IMG/VR virus record: IMGVR_UViG_3300025154_000281
Coordinates: 1 to 33,873 of that record
Strand: one strand, 5' to 3'
Length of the DNA: 33,873 nt
DNA from: a virus
Part shown: positions 1 through 7,834 of the stretch, in pieces
How positions within the stretch are numbered: the stretch's first letter is position 1
How the letters are laid out: each line of letters begins with the position of its first letter
The notes under the pieces: generated by a model
The model's database searches: none
What the model was told of the DNA's origin: nothing
What the model saw: only the letters and a program-made list of their open reading frames with translations
Program-made: the position numbers and the translations under genes

Positions 1-36
1 TGATCGCAAGCACCCCATTCTTTTTGAACGCACAAG

Positions 37-72
37 TTTTTTTCATTGGCTTACTGTGGTAAAATTACCACA
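37..72 (+). promoter_or_regulatory. Candidate late-operon promoter with overlapping inverted-repeat operator
   Basis: An extended -10 element, TGG followed by TAAAAT (60-65), lies 29 nt upstream of the terminase small-subunit start, with a poor T-rich -35 (37-42). A perfect 8-bp inverted repeat with a 2-nt spacer, TGTGGTAAAATTACCACA (55-72), covers the -10. Such placement suggests a repressor or activator site controlling the packaging/late operon. No gene precedes it in the window, so a continuing upstream transcript cannot be excluded. Confidence 0.45.
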
Positions 73-93
73 CATTTATACGACGAGTGAAAA

Positions 94-729
94 ATGGCAA
101 AGATAAACGACCAGGCGCGAAAAAAACAGTATCAAAACCTCGCAAAGAAACTTGCGGAGGGAAAAGTTTTATCGTCGGCGCAGATGGAAACTTTCGAGAC
201 ACTTGCCGATGAATTTTCTCCCGACGAATCACCGGAGAAAAACGAGCGGCACGGGAAAATCATTGTAACGAATACCCAGCTTTGCAGGCTTTTCGTCTGC
301 TCGAAGATGGCAATAAGCGATTGGGTGAAACGTGGTGCGCCGAGGCTCACCTATGGGAAGTATGATTTCGAGGCTTTTTTCCGGTGGTGGCAAACGAACA
401 TCAACCAGAACCAGACCCGGAAAACGCTCGAAGGGAAAGAGCGCTACTGGTCGGCGAAGGCTGACGCGGAAGAAATCAAGGTGTTGAATCTCACAAAAGA
501 AACCGTCCCGGTCAGGGAAGTGAAAAAGTGGGTTGCGTCGCAGGTCCAAAAGATGAAATCAAAATTCCTCGGGTTGCCGGCGGCGATTGCTGGGAGTTTG
601 GAGGGAGTGCCATGGCATGAAATCCAGCAAAGACTTGATCGGGAAGTTAGAAGAATCTTGGAAGAAATCGGCGATACCTTCTCTATCGGCGCTAGTAGCA
701 GAAAGCGCAAGACCACCAAAGCAGCTTAA
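94..729 (+). CDS. Terminase small subunit (Nu1-like)
   Basis: This 211-aa protein should recognise phage DNA and recruit the large terminase. Residues about 58-100 form a helix-turn-helix-like segment in the Nu1 style (TNTQLCRLFVCSKMAISDWVKRGAP, then YDFEAFFRWW), as in DNA-binding domains of small terminases. The C-terminal part (KFLGLPAAIAGSLEG, then a helical stretch with IQQRLDREVRRILEEIGD) matches the usual large-subunit-binding tail. The last residues are basic (SRKRKTTKAA). The start at 94 is the first ATG after the candidate promoter. The gene overlaps the large subunit by 113 nt in another frame. Its position directly before a gpA-type terminase makes the call secure even though small terminases diverge fast. 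Confidence 0.85.
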   Translation: MAKINDQARKKQYQNLAKKLAEGKVLSSAQMETFETLADEFSPDESPEKNERHGKIIVTNTQLCRLFVCSKMAISDWVKRGAPRLTYGKYDFEAFFRWWQTNINQNQTRKTLEGKERYWSAKADAEEIKVLNLTKETVPVREVKKWVASQVQKMKSKFLGLPAAIAGSLEGVPWHEIQQRLDREVRRILEEIGDTFSIGASSRKRKTTKAA

Positions 730-2539
730 TCCCTGGCGGTGGGCTGAAGAGTATCTTGAAATCCCGCCCCGGGTATCCCCGCTTTCCGGGATGTATCGAA
801 CCGATCAATGGTGTTATGTTCGGGAGCCGCTGGAAGCGTTCGCCGATCCTGCGGTGAGAGAGATCACTCTTTGTTGGTCGGCGCAATCGACCAAGACCAC
901 GACGGCAGCGGTGATGCTGCTTTATTCGATCGACAATGACCCGGGGAATAGTCTTTTCGTCCGCCCGTCTTTGGGCGTTGCCCGCACATTTTCCGAGGGG
1001 AAATTGATTCCGCTGATTACCGGGAATAAGGCGCTATCGAAACACATCACAGGCGATAGATACGACCTGAAAAAGACCGAGCTTTCCCTGGACAACATGA
1101 CCATTTTTATCCGTGGCGCGAACCCAAACCAGCTTGCAGCCGAGTCGTGTAAGAACGTTTTCCTTGATGAGACTGACAAATTCGAGGAATACAACGAAGA
1201 GAAACGGGAAGCCGATCTAGTATCATTGGCCTTTGAGCGCATGAAGTTTTTCCGAAATAGTAAGGGCGTGCTCACATCCACGCCAAGCCTCATTGGTGGC
1301 ATTATCTGGCAGCATTACCTTGCCGGGGATCAGCGGTTTTTCATGGTCCCTTGCGTCGAATGCGGGGCATCTTTCCGGATGGAATGGAAGTTCATCAAGT
1401 GGCCTTCCGGCGCGACTCAAGACCAAATCAGGAAAGAGGTTGTCATCGAATGCCCGCACTGCTCGAAGGCGATCCGCGAGAACAAGAAAAATGAAATGCT
1501 TCTGGCCGGCAAGTGGGAGCCGCAGAACCCAAGCGCCAGAATGGAAAAGAGAAGTTATCACCTTTCGGAGCTTTACACTACGACAAAATGGGGCGATCTG
1601 GCGCTGAAATTTATCCAGGCCAACGAGCACGCAAAGGTGGGCTTTCTTGGCCCGTTGCATAACTTCATCAATTCAAGCCTCGCGGAACCTTGGGACCCAA
1701 CCGAGCGACAGAAGCGTGATGATGCTACAATCCGGGCGTTATGCGATAACCGGAAGCGCTTTGAAATACCGCTTGATGGCGTTCTCGGAATCACGGCAGG
1801 GGTTGATACGCAGGATCTCGGGTTTTGGTATGTCGTCCGGGCATGGGGAAAAGACCTTGAATCGTGGCTTATCACCGAAGGGTATGCCGACGACCTTGAT
1901 ACCGTTCGCCGGTTGATTGCGGAAGGGGATTACCGAGACACGAAGGGCCAAAAATACGGAGTGAACCTCGCTCTGATCGACTCAGGCGGGCACAGGACCG
2001 ATGAAGTATACGACTTTTGCCGAAGGAATCCGCGTTTCCGCCCATCAAAGGGCATGCAGCGAACCGCAAAGAATTGGACGATCAGCAAGATCGACAAATA
2101 TGCGAACGGGAAAGACATGCCCCGGGGCTTGAAGCTGATCATTGTTTCGACCAACCATTACAAGGATACGGTGCTGACAAAGCTGCAATTAGAGCAAGGC
2201 GCACGCGGTTCTTTCCATTTGCACTCTGACCCGATCAACGATTATTTCGGGCATATGGCGGCGGAATACCGAGATGAGCGCGGCGTGTGGAAATGCCCAT
2301 CAGGCAAGCGTAATGATCTTTGGGATTGTGAGGTATTGGCTTTGTGCGCCGCTGATATGCTTGGAATAAGGTATTGGTCGAAGTCTCGCGTGATGATCCG
2401 CGCCGATAAATCCGAGAGCGAAAATGAAAAAGATCCTGGGGAAGCTACGCAAAGCATATCTGCCAGGGCAACGGAAAGAAAGGAAACACCGGCAAATGCC
2501 ACGCCAGCGCGTGGTAATCCATACATAAGGAGATTTTAA
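617..2539 (+). CDS. Terminase large subunit, lambda gpA family
   Basis: This is the packaging motor and nuclease that cuts concatemers and pumps DNA into the prohead. With the start at 617 it is 640 aa, the usual gpA length. Visible parts are a P-loop-like segment WSAQSTKTT (about 87-95), Walker B VFLDETD (181-187), a zinc-ribbon-like insert CVEC/CPHC (C246, C249, C279, C282), and an RNase H-fold nuclease region with GVDTQ (D397) and LALIDSGG (D455), then DLWDCEVLAL near the end. I chose ATG 617 because GAGGGAG at 601-607 is well placed. The next usable starts would remove conserved N-terminal sequence (NPWRWAEEYLEIPPRVSPLSG). The family is associated with cos-type packaging in lambda. Confidence 0.95.
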   Translation: MKSSKDLIGKLEESWKKSAIPSLSALVAESARPPKQLNPWRWAEEYLEIPPRVSPLSGMYRTDQWCYVREPLEAFADPAVREITLCWSAQSTKTTTAAVMLLYSIDNDPGNSLFVRPSLGVARTFSEGKLIPLITGNKALSKHITGDRYDLKKTELSLDNMTIFIRGANPNQLAAESCKNVFLDETDKFEEYNEEKREADLVSLAFERMKFFRNSKGVLTSTPSLIGGIIWQHYLAGDQRFFMVPCVECGASFRMEWKFIKWPSGATQDQIRKEVVIECPHCSKAIRENKKNEMLLAGKWEPQNPSARMEKRSYHLSELYTTTKWGDLALKFIQANEHAKVGFLGPLHNFINSSLAEPWDPTERQKRDDATIRALCDNRKRFEIPLDGVLGITAGVDTQDLGFWYVVRAWGKDLESWLITEGYADDLDTVRRLIAEGDYRDTKGQKYGVNLALIDSGGHRTDEVYDFCRRNPRFRPSKGMQRTAKNWTISKIDKYANGKDMPRGLKLIIVSTNHYKDTVLTKLQLEQGARGSFHLHSDPINDYFGHMAAEYRDERGVWKCPSGKRNDLWDCEVLALCAADMLGIRYWSKSRVMIRADKSESENEKDPGEATQSISARATERKETPANATPARGNPYIRRF

Positions 2540-2770
2540 ATGTCTATTAGATCACTTCTTAAACGCCTAAAATGCTCTGTTCGTAGCGATCCCGAGTGTG
2601 GCAGCTGTTCCTATTTTTTCGACGAAAGAGAGGAAGCTCGCGGATTCTGCCGAAGGTTTCCACCGGTCCATGTTTTTTCTGACGTTGAACCGAACGGAAA
2701 ACTTAATTTTTTTTTCCAGTTTGCCGTTGTCGGCCGTCATGCGTGCTGTGGCGAACATCTGCCGAAATGA
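2540..2770 (+). CDS. Small Cys-rich phage protein, probably zinc-binding
   Basis: A 76-aa protein starts directly after the terminase stop. It contains CGSC (about 21-24), a GFCRRFPPVH segment and a final HACCGEH. The spacing CxxC...GxCRRxPP...CGEH is a pattern I recognise from many small uncharacterised phage proteins located near terminase or head genes. The cysteines and histidines suggest one zinc site. No function is known to me. The SD is GGAG in the preceding gene's 3' end (about 2530). The DNA ends in an ATGA overlap with the next small gene. Confidence 0.75.
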   Translation: MSIRSLLKRLKCSVRSDPECGSCSYFFDEREEARGFCRRFPPVHVFSDVEPNGKLNFFFQFAVVGRHACCGEHLPK

Positions 2771-2901
2771 ATTACGGCCAAAAGATTAGCTTCACACACA
2801 CCATGGTTTTGAACGATTTCTTCAACGTCTTTGCATCCAAGGATGCTGCTGAATGGTTTCTTTGGCGGCAAAAAAGGCCAAAAGAAAGGATCTGGCGGTA
2901 A
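2767..2901 (+). CDS. 44-aa hypothetical protein
   Basis: This short reading frame starts at an ATG overlapping the previous stop (ATGA, 2767-2770) and fills most of an otherwise empty gap. The product begins MNYGQKISFTHTMVLNDFFN and ends in a basic tail (RQKRPKERIWR). I see no recognisable domain. The overlap-type coupling and the fit between neighbours support it, but an internal ATG at 2803 could also be the start, and the gene may not be expressed. Confidence 0.45.
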   Translation: MNYGQKISFTHTMVLNDFFNVFASKDAAEWFLWRQKRPKERIWR

Positions 2902-2905
2902 AGGA

Positions 2906-3157
2906 ATGATGGGGCGATGGGCAAAAATCAGGGCGTTGTATGTTATTTGTATCGAGAAAAGGGTTGTTTATGAGCGTGGAGAAGGGGCTAAATGCCCCAT
3001 GTTTTGGTGTCGAGACGTGCCAGAAGCGTCTGGGATAGTCGCACACACCACTGACGGCGAGGTAAAATACTGCAAATGCCCCGTCTGCGGGCATAATTTC
3101 AAGGCAATTTGCCCGCCTGATCCTAACCGCAAGAAGAGGAAACCCCCTAAAAAATAG
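2906..3157 (+). CDS. Small zinc-ribbon-like protein
   Basis: An 83-aa basic protein with CPMFWC (first Cys pair), about 25 intervening residues, then CKCPVCGHNF, and a lysine/arginine/proline-rich tail (NRKKRKPPKK). The arrangement resembles short zinc-ribbon transcription or translation regulators in phages (Ogr/Com-like size), but this is only a structural analogy. The frame is open further upstream (TTG 2831). I chose ATG 2906 because the upstream part overlaps the 44-aa gene and because GGCGG sits 7 nt before it; ATG 2909 is equally possible. Confidence 0.6.
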   Translation: MMGRWAKIRALYVICIEKRVVYERGEGAKCPMFWCRDVPEASGIVAHTTDGEVKYCKCPVCGHNFKAICPPDPNRKKRKPPKK

Positions 3158-3209
3158 CCGTTGTTGCTCAAAAAAGCGCACTCTTAAAACAGGATAGGGG
3201 AAAGAGTGC

Positions 3210-3437
3210 ATGGCCTACGTTACGTCAACAACCGACCTGGAAACGTATCATACCGCGTTGATCGCGGCGAGAACGGCTATTCTTTCTGGGAAAAGTTATT
3301 CGATTGGCGGCCGCACTCTTACCCGCGTTGATGAGAAATGGTTGTCGTCTGAAATCGAAAAGACTGAGGCGCGACTGTCCCGCCGGGCTTCCGGTGGCAA
3401 CAGCGTCAACCCGGTCTTTATCGTGTCTCGCGGCTGA
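3210..3437 (+). CDS. gpW-like head-tail joining protein (DUF6148-like)
   Basis: A 75-aa protein between the terminase and portal, the position and size of lambda gpW (68 aa). It shows the usual pattern: an N-terminal helix with LETYHTALIAARTAILSGK, a short beta hairpin (SYSIGGRTLTRVD) and a second helix (LSSEIEKTEARLSRR). In lambda, gpW binds the portal after DNA packaging and prepares the head for tail attachment. Its stop overlaps the portal start by one base (TGATG), so translation is probably coupled. SD GGGG at 3197-3200. Confidence 0.75.
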   Translation: MAYVTSTTDLETYHTALIAARTAILSGKSYSIGGRTLTRVDEKWLSSEIEKTEARLSRRASGGNSVNPVFIVSRG

Positions 3438-4945
3438 TGGGTATTTACAATTTTACGCGTGGCGCAATCGAGCGCGCCATTGCTATTTTATCCCCCCGAA
3501 CGGCTCTTGAATACAGGCGCGCCCATCTGATCCTTGACAGCCTGCGGTCATACGACGCTGCGAAAACAGGCGGGCCGAATCAACGATGGAACCCGGGAAG
3601 TCTTTCGGGCGATTCGGAATTGCGTGTTGCCGGCCAAAGAATCCGAAACCGGGTAAAGGATCTTGAGCGCAACCACGCTGTTGTCGCCGGTGCCATTCGC
3701 CGGCTTGTTGCTAACGTTGTCGGCGAGGGGAATTTTCCACAATCAAAAATCAGAATGCCTGACGGCAAGGGCCTGGATAAAGTTAAGGCCGACATCATTG
3801 AACAGGCTTTTCTTGAGTGGGCCGAAAATTGCTGTGTTAACGGGGATTCCCTGGCCGAAGCTCAGGTGCTTGTGCAGCGGCATAAAACGCTTGACGGCGA
3901 GGCTTTTGTAATTCAGTCTCAGACGCGGAACCTGATGAAAATTCAGGTGATCGAGGCGGATCAACTCGCGGTAGAGATAGACGGGCCATTGCAAAACGGG
4001 AACTATGCCGTCAAGGGAATCGAGCTTAACAGGTTTGGCGCGCCGGTGAGCTACCATTTCTATGAGGTCCACCCGTCTGACGGTGGCCGTTTTTCCTCGA
4101 AGATAAATGTGATTCCGGCTTCCCGAGTCTTTCATGTTTTCCAGCGTGAGCGGGCTTCAACGTGTCGCGGCGTTTCAATTTTTGCTTCCGTCGTCCAGAA
4201 TATTTTCAACATGGGTGAACTTTCCGATGCAACCATGCTGCTTTCACGGCTGGCAACGGCTTACGGCATCTTCATCAAGACCCCAAATCCTGACGAATTT
4301 ATGAACGCCAGCGATACCGGCGCTGATACCTCAAGCCCTGATCCCAACAAGCGCTTCAAATATGTGGACCCCGCCGGAATCCATTACCTGAACCCCGAGG
4401 AAGAGCCGTTCGGATTCACCCCGCCACAGCCAGGACCGATCTACGAACCGTTTATGCGTATGAATATGCGAAGCGTGGCAAGCGGTATTGGGCAGTCTTA
4501 CAGCGCCATCAGCGGCGATTACTCACAGGGAAATTTTTCAAGTGAGCGTCAAGCCATGCTGTTAGAACGTGCTCTTTTCCGCATGGAAGGCGCTTGTAAT
4601 GACCGCAAGTTTAACGTCCCGTTGTTCCGGTCATGGCTTGATTGGGCAGTGCTTACCATGAAGATCGACCTTCCGGGGTATTATCTCGATACCTGGAATC
4701 ATCAGCGTGTGAAGTTCTCGCGCCCGCGTCAGGAATATATCAACCCGTCTCAGGATGTGGCCGCGTTAAAGGAACAGCTCAATGAAAAAATGATCTCTCT
4801 GACTGAGATTATCGAGGATCGCGGGCAAGACCGTGACGACGTTTTCAATGCCATTGCCGACGATGAGGAGACGCTTCTTGAACTCGGCATTGGTGACGCT
4901 GTTCCTCTCGACGAAAACGAAGGGATTAAAAAATGGCTGAGATGA
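3437..4945 (+). CDS. Portal protein, lambda gpB family
   Basis: A 502-aa protein of the lambda portal family, forming the dodecameric ring at the head vertex through which DNA enters and leaves. Characteristic segments include RIRNRVKDLERNHAVVAGAIRRLVANVVGEG near residues 70-100, a conserved WAE...DGEAFV region, HVFQRERASTCRGVSIFASVV (about 235-255) and SYSAISGDYSQGNFSSERQAML (about 355-380), all typical of the family. Length is normal. Its 3' end overlaps the next small gene by 13 nt. No defect is visible. Confidence 0.95.
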   Translation: MGIYNFTRGAIERAIAILSPRTALEYRRAHLILDSLRSYDAAKTGGPNQRWNPGSLSGDSELRVAGQRIRNRVKDLERNHAVVAGAIRRLVANVVGEGNFPQSKIRMPDGKGLDKVKADIIEQAFLEWAENCCVNGDSLAEAQVLVQRHKTLDGEAFVIQSQTRNLMKIQVIEADQLAVEIDGPLQNGNYAVKGIELNRFGAPVSYHFYEVHPSDGGRFSSKINVIPASRVFHVFQRERASTCRGVSIFASVVQNIFNMGELSDATMLLSRLATAYGIFIKTPNPDEFMNASDTGADTSSPDPNKRFKYVDPAGIHYLNPEEEPFGFTPPQPGPIYEPFMRMNMRSVASGIGQSYSAISGDYSQGNFSSERQAMLLERALFRMEGACNDRKFNVPLFRSWLDWAVLTMKIDLPGYYLDTWNHQRVKFSRPRQEYINPSQDVAALKEQLNEKMISLTEIIEDRGQDRDDVFNAIADDEETLLELGIGDAVPLDENEGIKKWLR

Positions 4946-5214
4946 TGTCGTCAGCTGAAAAGCTGAAATTCATTATGGACGCATACGCTGTCGGCGTTCG
5001 AGCTGGCGTTCTCACGCCTTGCCTCGAAGATGAAAACAAGTTCCGGGAATTGCTGGGCTTGCCTACTGCCCCGGAATCGGTTAAGGCCGATTGGGCTGCA
5101 TCCGCTGGGGTTCGTAGGCCAATTACATTATCCAAACCTGCCGACACCACCGGACAAGAAAAACCAGCTCAAACAGTTGTAAACAACGAGGACAAGACCA
5201 ATGAAGAAGTCTAA
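4933..5214 (+). CDS. Hypothetical protein between portal and capsid fusion
   Basis: A 93-aa protein with a helical N-terminal half (SSAEKLKFIMDAYAVGVRAGVLTPCLEDENKFRELLGL) and a low-complexity, probably disordered C-terminus (PADTTGQEKPAQTVVNNEDK). The N-terminal half resembles short helical regions found after portals in related phages, where a small protein may act as a portal or scaffold accessory; I do not recognise a named family. The SD AAGGG lies at about 4919-4923. Both ends overlap neighbours (13 and 14 nt), so the three genes are translationally linked. Confidence 0.7.
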   Translation: MAEMMSSAEKLKFIMDAYAVGVRAGVLTPCLEDENKFRELLGLPTAPESVKADWAASAGVRRPITLSKPADTTGQEKPAQTVVNNEDKTNEEV

Positions 5215-7345
5215 CAAAGGCAGCTTTTCGGGGAAACGCAGCGCGGCCCAGACACACGCAAAAAATAACGAGATTGCTGGAAGTCGCGCCGTTCCCCTTT
5301 CTTTCACCACTTTTGACGAAAAGAATCGGACGATTGAGGCTGTCATGGCGACGGAAGCGCCGATTATGACCGTAGATTTTCGACTCGGGGAAATGGTTGA
5401 CGAGGTGCTGTTAATGAGCGGCGCGCGGTTCCCGGAACAGGTGCCGCTTCTAGACGCTCACGACGATTCAACCATTATCAAACAGCTTGGATCAACCCGC
5501 AACATCAGGATTGATGCCGATAAAATGATCGGACTGAGAAATTTTGCGGCCACCCCCGAAGCCGATCGGGCTATTGCCCTGATCAAAGGTGGACATCTCA
5601 AAGACGGATCAATCCGGTATCGGTATCAAAACCCGGTATACGTGGATGTTGGCGCTTCTGCCACCGTTGGCGGGAAACAGTTCACCGCAACCGCCCGCCC
5701 GCTCAGGATTGCAACCGAGTGGCAACTGCTTGAAGACAGCGTTTGTCCTATTGGTGCTGACCCTGCCGCGAAAATGCGGAAAGACCAGGAACCGAAACAA
5801 GAACAAGAACCCATTCCGGCGCAACCCGCCGAGAAAAAAGGAGCTTTCAGAATGAATCCCAAACTCAAACTCATCCTGATCTCTCGCGGATTGGCGCAGG
5901 GATCGACCGACGAGGAAGCCGCCGCTTTCTTGTCGAAACTCACGTCGGAAGAGCAGACCGCCTGTCGCAGGGAAGCCGGGCTTATCCCCGAGACGGTGAA
6001 GGAACCGACCATCCCACAACCCAACACCGAAGTCATCCGAAAGGAAGCCGAGGAGAAGGCCCTGCAATACATGACTGAGGTTCGGTCCCTGTGCGAAAAG
6101 CACGGAATGGCGGATATCGCCGACGAACAGATTCGGAAACGGGCTTCCATCTCGGACGTCAAAGACATGATCCTTGCCCACCGGGAAAAAGAAATGCCCC
6201 CGATTGGTGTGCAGATCACCCGCGTTGCCGACGCCGCCGATAAATTTCGCGCGGCCATGTGTGACGGGATGCTGTTACGCGCTGGCGTTCGGGTCAAAGA
6301 CCCCGCCCCCGGTGCCGTGGAAGTCGCGCGGCTGTCCTTTGAAGCCGTCGCGCGGGAATGCCTCGTCGTTGCCGGTATTGCGCACAGCCGCATGGGGAAA
6401 GAAGAAATCCTCAAGACAGCCATGGGTCGCGGGACTCGTGCCATCCCGAACCACAACACCACCGACTTTCCCTACATCCTGAGCACTTCCGCCAACAAGG
6501 CCATGTTGATCGGTTATCAGGCGCAGCCGATGACCTATCAACGGTGGTGCAAGATCACCAGCTTGAACGATCTCAAGACCAATGACAGGATCAGAATTTC
6601 CGACATTGCCCAACTCGACCAGGTGCTTGACTCCGGCGAACTGAAACGCCGCAGCATGAGCGAAACCAGGGAACAATACCGGGCATACACCTATGGGAAT
6701 ATCCTCGGGATCACCCGGGAAGTCATGATCAACGATGATATGGGCGTCTTCAATTCGATCTTCGCCGCGTTTGGTCTGGCCTACGCCCGCACCGTGAACT
6801 ATTTCCCGTATGCGCTGATTGCGGCCAACGGGAACTTGACCGACGGTGGCGCGCTGTTCAATTCTACAGCCGTTACCACCACCGGAGGCCATGCCAACCT
6901 TGCTACTTCCAGCGCCGCCCCGAGTTCAACCACCATGTCCGCAGCGCGGGCCGCAATGAGAAAACAGGTTGACATCAAGGGCGGGAAACTCAACATTCAG
7001 CCGCGCATTCTGTTGGTTGGCCCCGAGCAGGAAGAGAACGCCCTGATTGTCATCACTTCCACTTCGCTTCCGGTTGATGGCATGTCTTCCGGCGTTACCA
7101 ATGTCCACCGGAACAGCGCCGAGGTCGTCGTTGACGCCGAGATCACCGGCAAGCCCTGGTATCTGTTCGCTGATCCCATGTTGGCCCCGGTGGTTGAGAT
7201 GGGCTTCCTAAACGGACGGCAAGAACCCTTCCTGGAAGAGCGCCCCGTTTCCAGCGACATCCTCGGCACCGACTTCTGGTGTTATGGTGATTTCGGTGGC
7301 GGCGTGGTCGATTTCCGTGGCGCTTACAAAAACGCCGGAGAATAA
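5201..7345 (+). CDS. Fused prohead protease and major capsid protein
   Basis: This 714-aa polyprotein joins an HK97-type prohead protease (about residues 28-200) to a major capsid protein. The protease part shows VPLLDAHDD (the usual catalytic His context), GSIRYRYQNP near the expected Ser, and EWQLLEDSVCPIGADPAAKMR at its end, a strong family hallmark. A charged linker (PKQEQEPIPAQPAEKKG) follows. From about residue 218 a helical delta-like region (TEVIRKEAEEKALQYMTEV) leads into the capsid fold (RGTRAIPNHNTTDFPYILSTSANKAMLIGYQ... up to DFRGAYKNAGE). The protease would cut the scaffold-like part during maturation. Fusions of this kind are known in phages. The start at 5201 overlaps the preceding stop. 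Confidence 0.9.
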   Translation: MKKSNKGSFSGKRSAAQTHAKNNEIAGSRAVPLSFTTFDEKNRTIEAVMATEAPIMTVDFRLGEMVDEVLLMSGARFPEQVPLLDAHDDSTIIKQLGSTRNIRIDADKMIGLRNFAATPEADRAIALIKGGHLKDGSIRYRYQNPVYVDVGASATVGGKQFTATARPLRIATEWQLLEDSVCPIGADPAAKMRKDQEPKQEQEPIPAQPAEKKGAFRMNPKLKLILISRGLAQGSTDEEAAAFLSKLTSEEQTACRREAGLIPETVKEPTIPQPNTEVIRKEAEEKALQYMTEVRSLCEKHGMADIADEQIRKRASISDVKDMILAHREKEMPPIGVQITRVADAADKFRAAMCDGMLLRAGVRVKDPAPGAVEVARLSFEAVARECLVVAGIAHSRMGKEEILKTAMGRGTRAIPNHNTTDFPYILSTSANKAMLIGYQAQPMTYQRWCKITSLNDLKTNDRIRISDIAQLDQVLDSGELKRRSMSETREQYRAYTYGNILGITREVMINDDMGVFNSIFAAFGLAYARTVNYFPYALIAANGNLTDGGALFNSTAVTTTGGHANLATSSAAPSSTTMSAARAAMRKQVDIKGGKLNIQPRILLVGPEQEENALIVITSTSLPVDGMSSGVTNVHRNSAEVVVDAEITGKPWYLFADPMLAPVVEMGFLNGRQEPFLEERPVSSDILGTDFWCYGDFGGGVVDFRGAYKNAGE
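5836..5843 (+). promoter_or_regulatory. Internal ribosome binding site for the capsid
   Basis: AAAAGGAG lies 8 nt upstream of the in-frame ATG 5852. The sequence encodes the KKG of the linker, so it could be incidental. Its near-ideal match and spacing, and its exact placement at the domain border, argue for use. Confidence 0.65.
5852..7345 (+). CDS. Probable internally initiated major capsid protein (inside the fusion)
   Basis: Inside the protease-capsid frame, ATG 5852 (codon 218) is preceded by AAAAGGAG at 5836-5843 with an 8-nt spacer. This is among the best ribosome sites in the window. Initiation here would give a separate 497-aa capsid precursor (MNPKLKLILISRGLAQGSTD...), in excess over the fusion. 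The start falls exactly at the end of the acidic/lysine linker and at the start of the capsid scaffold domain, as expected for a functional site. This reproduces the logic of lambda C/Nu3, where a scaffold is translated from inside the protease gene. The separate product is an inference. Confidence 0.7.
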   Translation: MNPKLKLILISRGLAQGSTDEEAAAFLSKLTSEEQTACRREAGLIPETVKEPTIPQPNTEVIRKEAEEKALQYMTEVRSLCEKHGMADIADEQIRKRASISDVKDMILAHREKEMPPIGVQITRVADAADKFRAAMCDGMLLRAGVRVKDPAPGAVEVARLSFEAVARECLVVAGIAHSRMGKEEILKTAMGRGTRAIPNHNTTDFPYILSTSANKAMLIGYQAQPMTYQRWCKITSLNDLKTNDRIRISDIAQLDQVLDSGELKRRSMSETREQYRAYTYGNILGITREVMINDDMGVFNSIFAAFGLAYARTVNYFPYALIAANGNLTDGGALFNSTAVTTTGGHANLATSSAAPSSTTMSAARAAMRKQVDIKGGKLNIQPRILLVGPEQEENALIVITSTSLPVDGMSSGVTNVHRNSAEVVVDAEITGKPWYLFADPMLAPVVEMGFLNGRQEPFLEERPVSSDILGTDFWCYGDFGGGVVDFRGAYKNAGE

Positions 7346-7357
7346 GGAGCAATGACG

Positions 7358-7822
7358 ATGAAACGATTGATTGCCGTTATCCTACTTCTCATCGTTGCGT
7401 GCCCGACGTGGGCACAGCTTTCTGACGCCGCGCTGGGGAAACCCAACAGCGTCACGCTTTCCGGGTCGAATAACACGGTCAAGGTCAGCACCGACGGCAA
7501 CACCGTCAAGGTTGATCAGACGACCGCAGGCGCTAACGATGTTGATACCGATTCCCTGGGAACCGGCCATATCGGAAGCGTTACGCTTGATGTCGGCATT
7601 GTCACGCCGGTATCAATCGGGACGCTTACCGCCGGAACCAAGTATATCGAGATCACCCCCAAAACCACAGCGCTTCTCGGTGGTGCCAGCTTGGCCACTG
7701 ATAGCGCGCGCCCGCTTACCGCCGGGACAACCTATACCTACAAGGTCAGCACTACCACCCCGGTTATGTATGTTCTGTCCACGGTAAGCACCACGACGGT
7801 TCACGTTGCCCATTACAAATAA
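7358..7822 (+). CDS. Signal-peptide protein in the head operon, function unknown
   Basis: A 154-aa protein with a classical Sec signal peptide: KR, then LIAVILLLIVACPTWA, with likely cleavage before Q. The mature part is rich in Thr, Ser, Gly and Val with beta-strand periodicity and no cysteine, like a decoration or fibre protein. ATG 7358 is preferred to ATG 7352 because AAGGAG (7344-7349) is 8 nt from the former and only 2 nt from the latter. It lies between the capsid and the DUF2190 gene, where head decoration proteins are normally found, so export is unexpected. I do not recognise a family. Confidence 0.75.
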   Translation: MKRLIAVILLLIVACPTWAQLSDAALGKPNSVTLSGSNNTVKVSTDGNTVKVDQTTAGANDVDTDSLGTGHIGSVTLDVGIVTPVSIGTLTAGTKYIEITPKTTALLGGASLATDSARPLTAGTTYTYKVSTTTPVMYVLSTVSTTTVHVAHYK

Positions 7823-7834
7823 GGAGCCGAAAAA

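Noticed and set aside
1-93. cos site upstream of the terminase genes
   Set aside because: Lambda-type order makes a nearby cos likely, but I see no convincing cosN symmetry or terminase-site repeats in these 93 bases. It probably lies to the left of the window.
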